Assembly: GCA_021817755.1 (NCBI GenBank)
Contig: JAKAGC010000300.1
Coordinates: 1-5,762 of the forward strand
Length of the DNA stretch: 5,762 bases
Reading direction: 5' to 3'
From: Acidobacteriota bacterium
GTDB lineage: Bacteria; Acidobacteriota; Aminicenantia; UBA2199
The translations under genes were made by a program, and so were the position numbers. Positions within the stretch are counted from its first letter, which is position 1. Every line of letters begins with the position of its first letter. The notes below the pieces were generated by a model. The model was not told the DNA's origin. It saw nothing but the letters and a program-made list of their open reading frames with translations, and made no database searches. Positions 5,184-5,762 of this stretch are shown piece by piece.

Positions 5184-5519
5184 ATGAAAAACACAAAAAA
5201 ACAAACCATTAGCGAAACACCGGTTGAAATTGCGAGCCTTTTAAATGCCAATTGTTACTTCCTTAAATCGGTTTTCATTATCAATGAAGAAAACGGATTC
5301 CGTTTGGTTGTAACATTACACGGCCAAATTATATTATTCAGACATTTTAAAACACTTCAAGGGGCAAAAATCGCATTTGGTAAAATCTTCGGCAACCGTA
5401 AATGGAAAAAAAACCTCCGTACCTCATGGAGTTCGTTTTATATTTCGGATTCAGGATGGGTGAAACGAAAAGTATCACCTCTTTACGGAGAAGAAATTAA
5501 GAAGGGAACGGATGAGTAG
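5184..5519 (+). CDS. Small conserved-looking protein of unknown function, 111 residues
   Basis: The ATG at 5184 follows AAAAGGA with a 9-nt spacer. The product is basic and soluble, with no signal peptide or membrane segment. After a polar N-terminus (1-12), residues about 15-52 look like alternating strands (NCYFLKSVFIINEENGFRLV, then TLHGQIILF). The tail is aromatic and basic: FKTLQGAKIAFGKIFGNRKW (about 55-74), then a Trp/Ser-rich stretch with SWSSFY and SGWVKR. The compact, aromatic-rich character looks like a real folded domain rather than a chance frame. I do not recognise a family. The stop overlaps the start of the AraC-type gene by 8 nt, so the two are translationally coupled and probably act together. 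A terminator-like hairpin lies immediately upstream and may set its expression. Confidence 0.75.
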   Translation: MKNTKKQTISETPVEIASLLNANCYFLKSVFIINEENGFRLVVTLHGQIILFRHFKTLQGAKIAFGKIFGNRKWKKNLRTSWSSFYISDSGWVKRKVSPLYGEEIKKGTDE

Positions 5520-5762
5520 ACGCGTTGCCTTATCCCGGAGAGTATGCGAACTGGTTATGGAGTGCACAAATGAAGAACTCTCCTTCATGACCGTAGAACA
5601 TGTGGCAATCCTTTTGGAAGTGAATGCCTCCTATTTATCGAGGGAATATAAAAAAGAAACAGGTCTGGGATTAAATGCATTCATCAAAGGTGAAAAGATG
5701 AAACGGATTGCCCAAATGCTAATAATTTCAAATGAGAATATCGATTTAAAAGCATTAACCGA
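5512..5762 (+). CDS. AraC-type helix-turn-helix transcriptional regulator (partial; C-terminus beyond right edge)
   Basis: The ATG at 5512 lies inside the end of the preceding gene (ATGAGTAG overlap) behind AAGGG, and 83 complete codons are visible. Residues about 10-83 match the first part of an AraC/XylS DNA-binding domain: a first helix (RRVCELVMECTNEE), then FMTVEHVAILLEVNASYLSR (helix-turn-helix 1), EYKKETGLGLNAFIKGEKMK, and RIAQMLIISN leading into the second helix-turn-helix, which is cut off. The FK-x-x-x-G block, seen here as YKKETG, and the following Leu/Phe positions are family hallmarks. The domain begins at the very N-terminus, with no sensor domain ahead of it. Either this is a stand-alone DNA-binding protein of about 100 residues, or an effector domain follows beyond the window. 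It is coupled to the 111-residue gene. Its targets are unknown; the hairpin and palindrome region upstream is a candidate. Confidence 0.85.
   Translation, partial: MSRRVALSRRVCELVMECTNEELSFMTVEHVAILLEVNASYLSREYKKETGLGLNAFIKGEKMKRIAQMLIISNENIDLKALT

Noticed and set aside
1..5762. tRNA, rRNA genes, insertion sequences or transposases
   Set aside because: No cloverleaf with a TTCRA arm, no rRNA-like block, no transposase motif and no paired terminal repeats with a target duplication were seen.

Overview
The window is AT-rich bacterial DNA. Genes start behind clear Shine-Dalgarno sequences (GGAGG, AGGAG, GAGGTG) and use the standard code. The left-edge gene is a 6-bladed beta-propeller lipoprotein-like protein with a G-E-G-P-G-E-Y signature. 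This type is abundant in Bacteroidota and in Candidatus Aminicenantes-like lineages. Strong Shine-Dalgarno sites argue against Bacteroidota, so an uncultured Aminicenantes/Acidobacteriota-like organism is my best guess. That is an inference, not something the sequence proves.

Layout. (1) Positions 1-3984 are a minus-strand gene string, read from right to left. It contains an XRE-family repressor (3550-3984), a membrane-anchored helical protein of unknown family (2792-3463), a possible 54-residue small ORF (2591-2755), a large ABC-2-type permease (583-2640) and the 5' part of a 6-bladed beta-propeller protein (1-505). The first four are closely packed and look like one operon. The propeller gene follows after 77 bp and may be part of it. 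(2) Positions 3985-5183 are about 1.2 kb without a convincing gene. Next to the XRE gene lies a near-consensus sigma70-type promoter pointing right, overlapped by an 8-bp inverted repeat. From about 4530 to 5150 there is a dense series of different GC-rich hairpins, several followed by T-tracts. (3) Positions 5184-5762 are a plus-strand gene pair: an unrecognised 111-residue protein, overlapped by 8 nt with the start of an AraC-type helix-turn-helix protein that runs off the right edge.

How it may work together. The left operon looks like a regulated membrane export or membrane-remodelling system, with a regulator, a membrane-anchored helper, a permease and an envelope propeller protein. The most unusual point is that the permease carries a C-terminal cytoplasmic domain that aligns along its whole length with an ABC ATPase. 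In that domain the Walker A, signature, Walker B aspartate and H-loop residues are all degenerate, and no intact ATPase gene is visible in the window. The hairpin cluster between the two divergent gene sets is the second point of interest. It could be a leader with attenuator-like structures for the plus-strand genes, a set of small RNAs, or a stack of terminators. The sequence alone does not decide between these.
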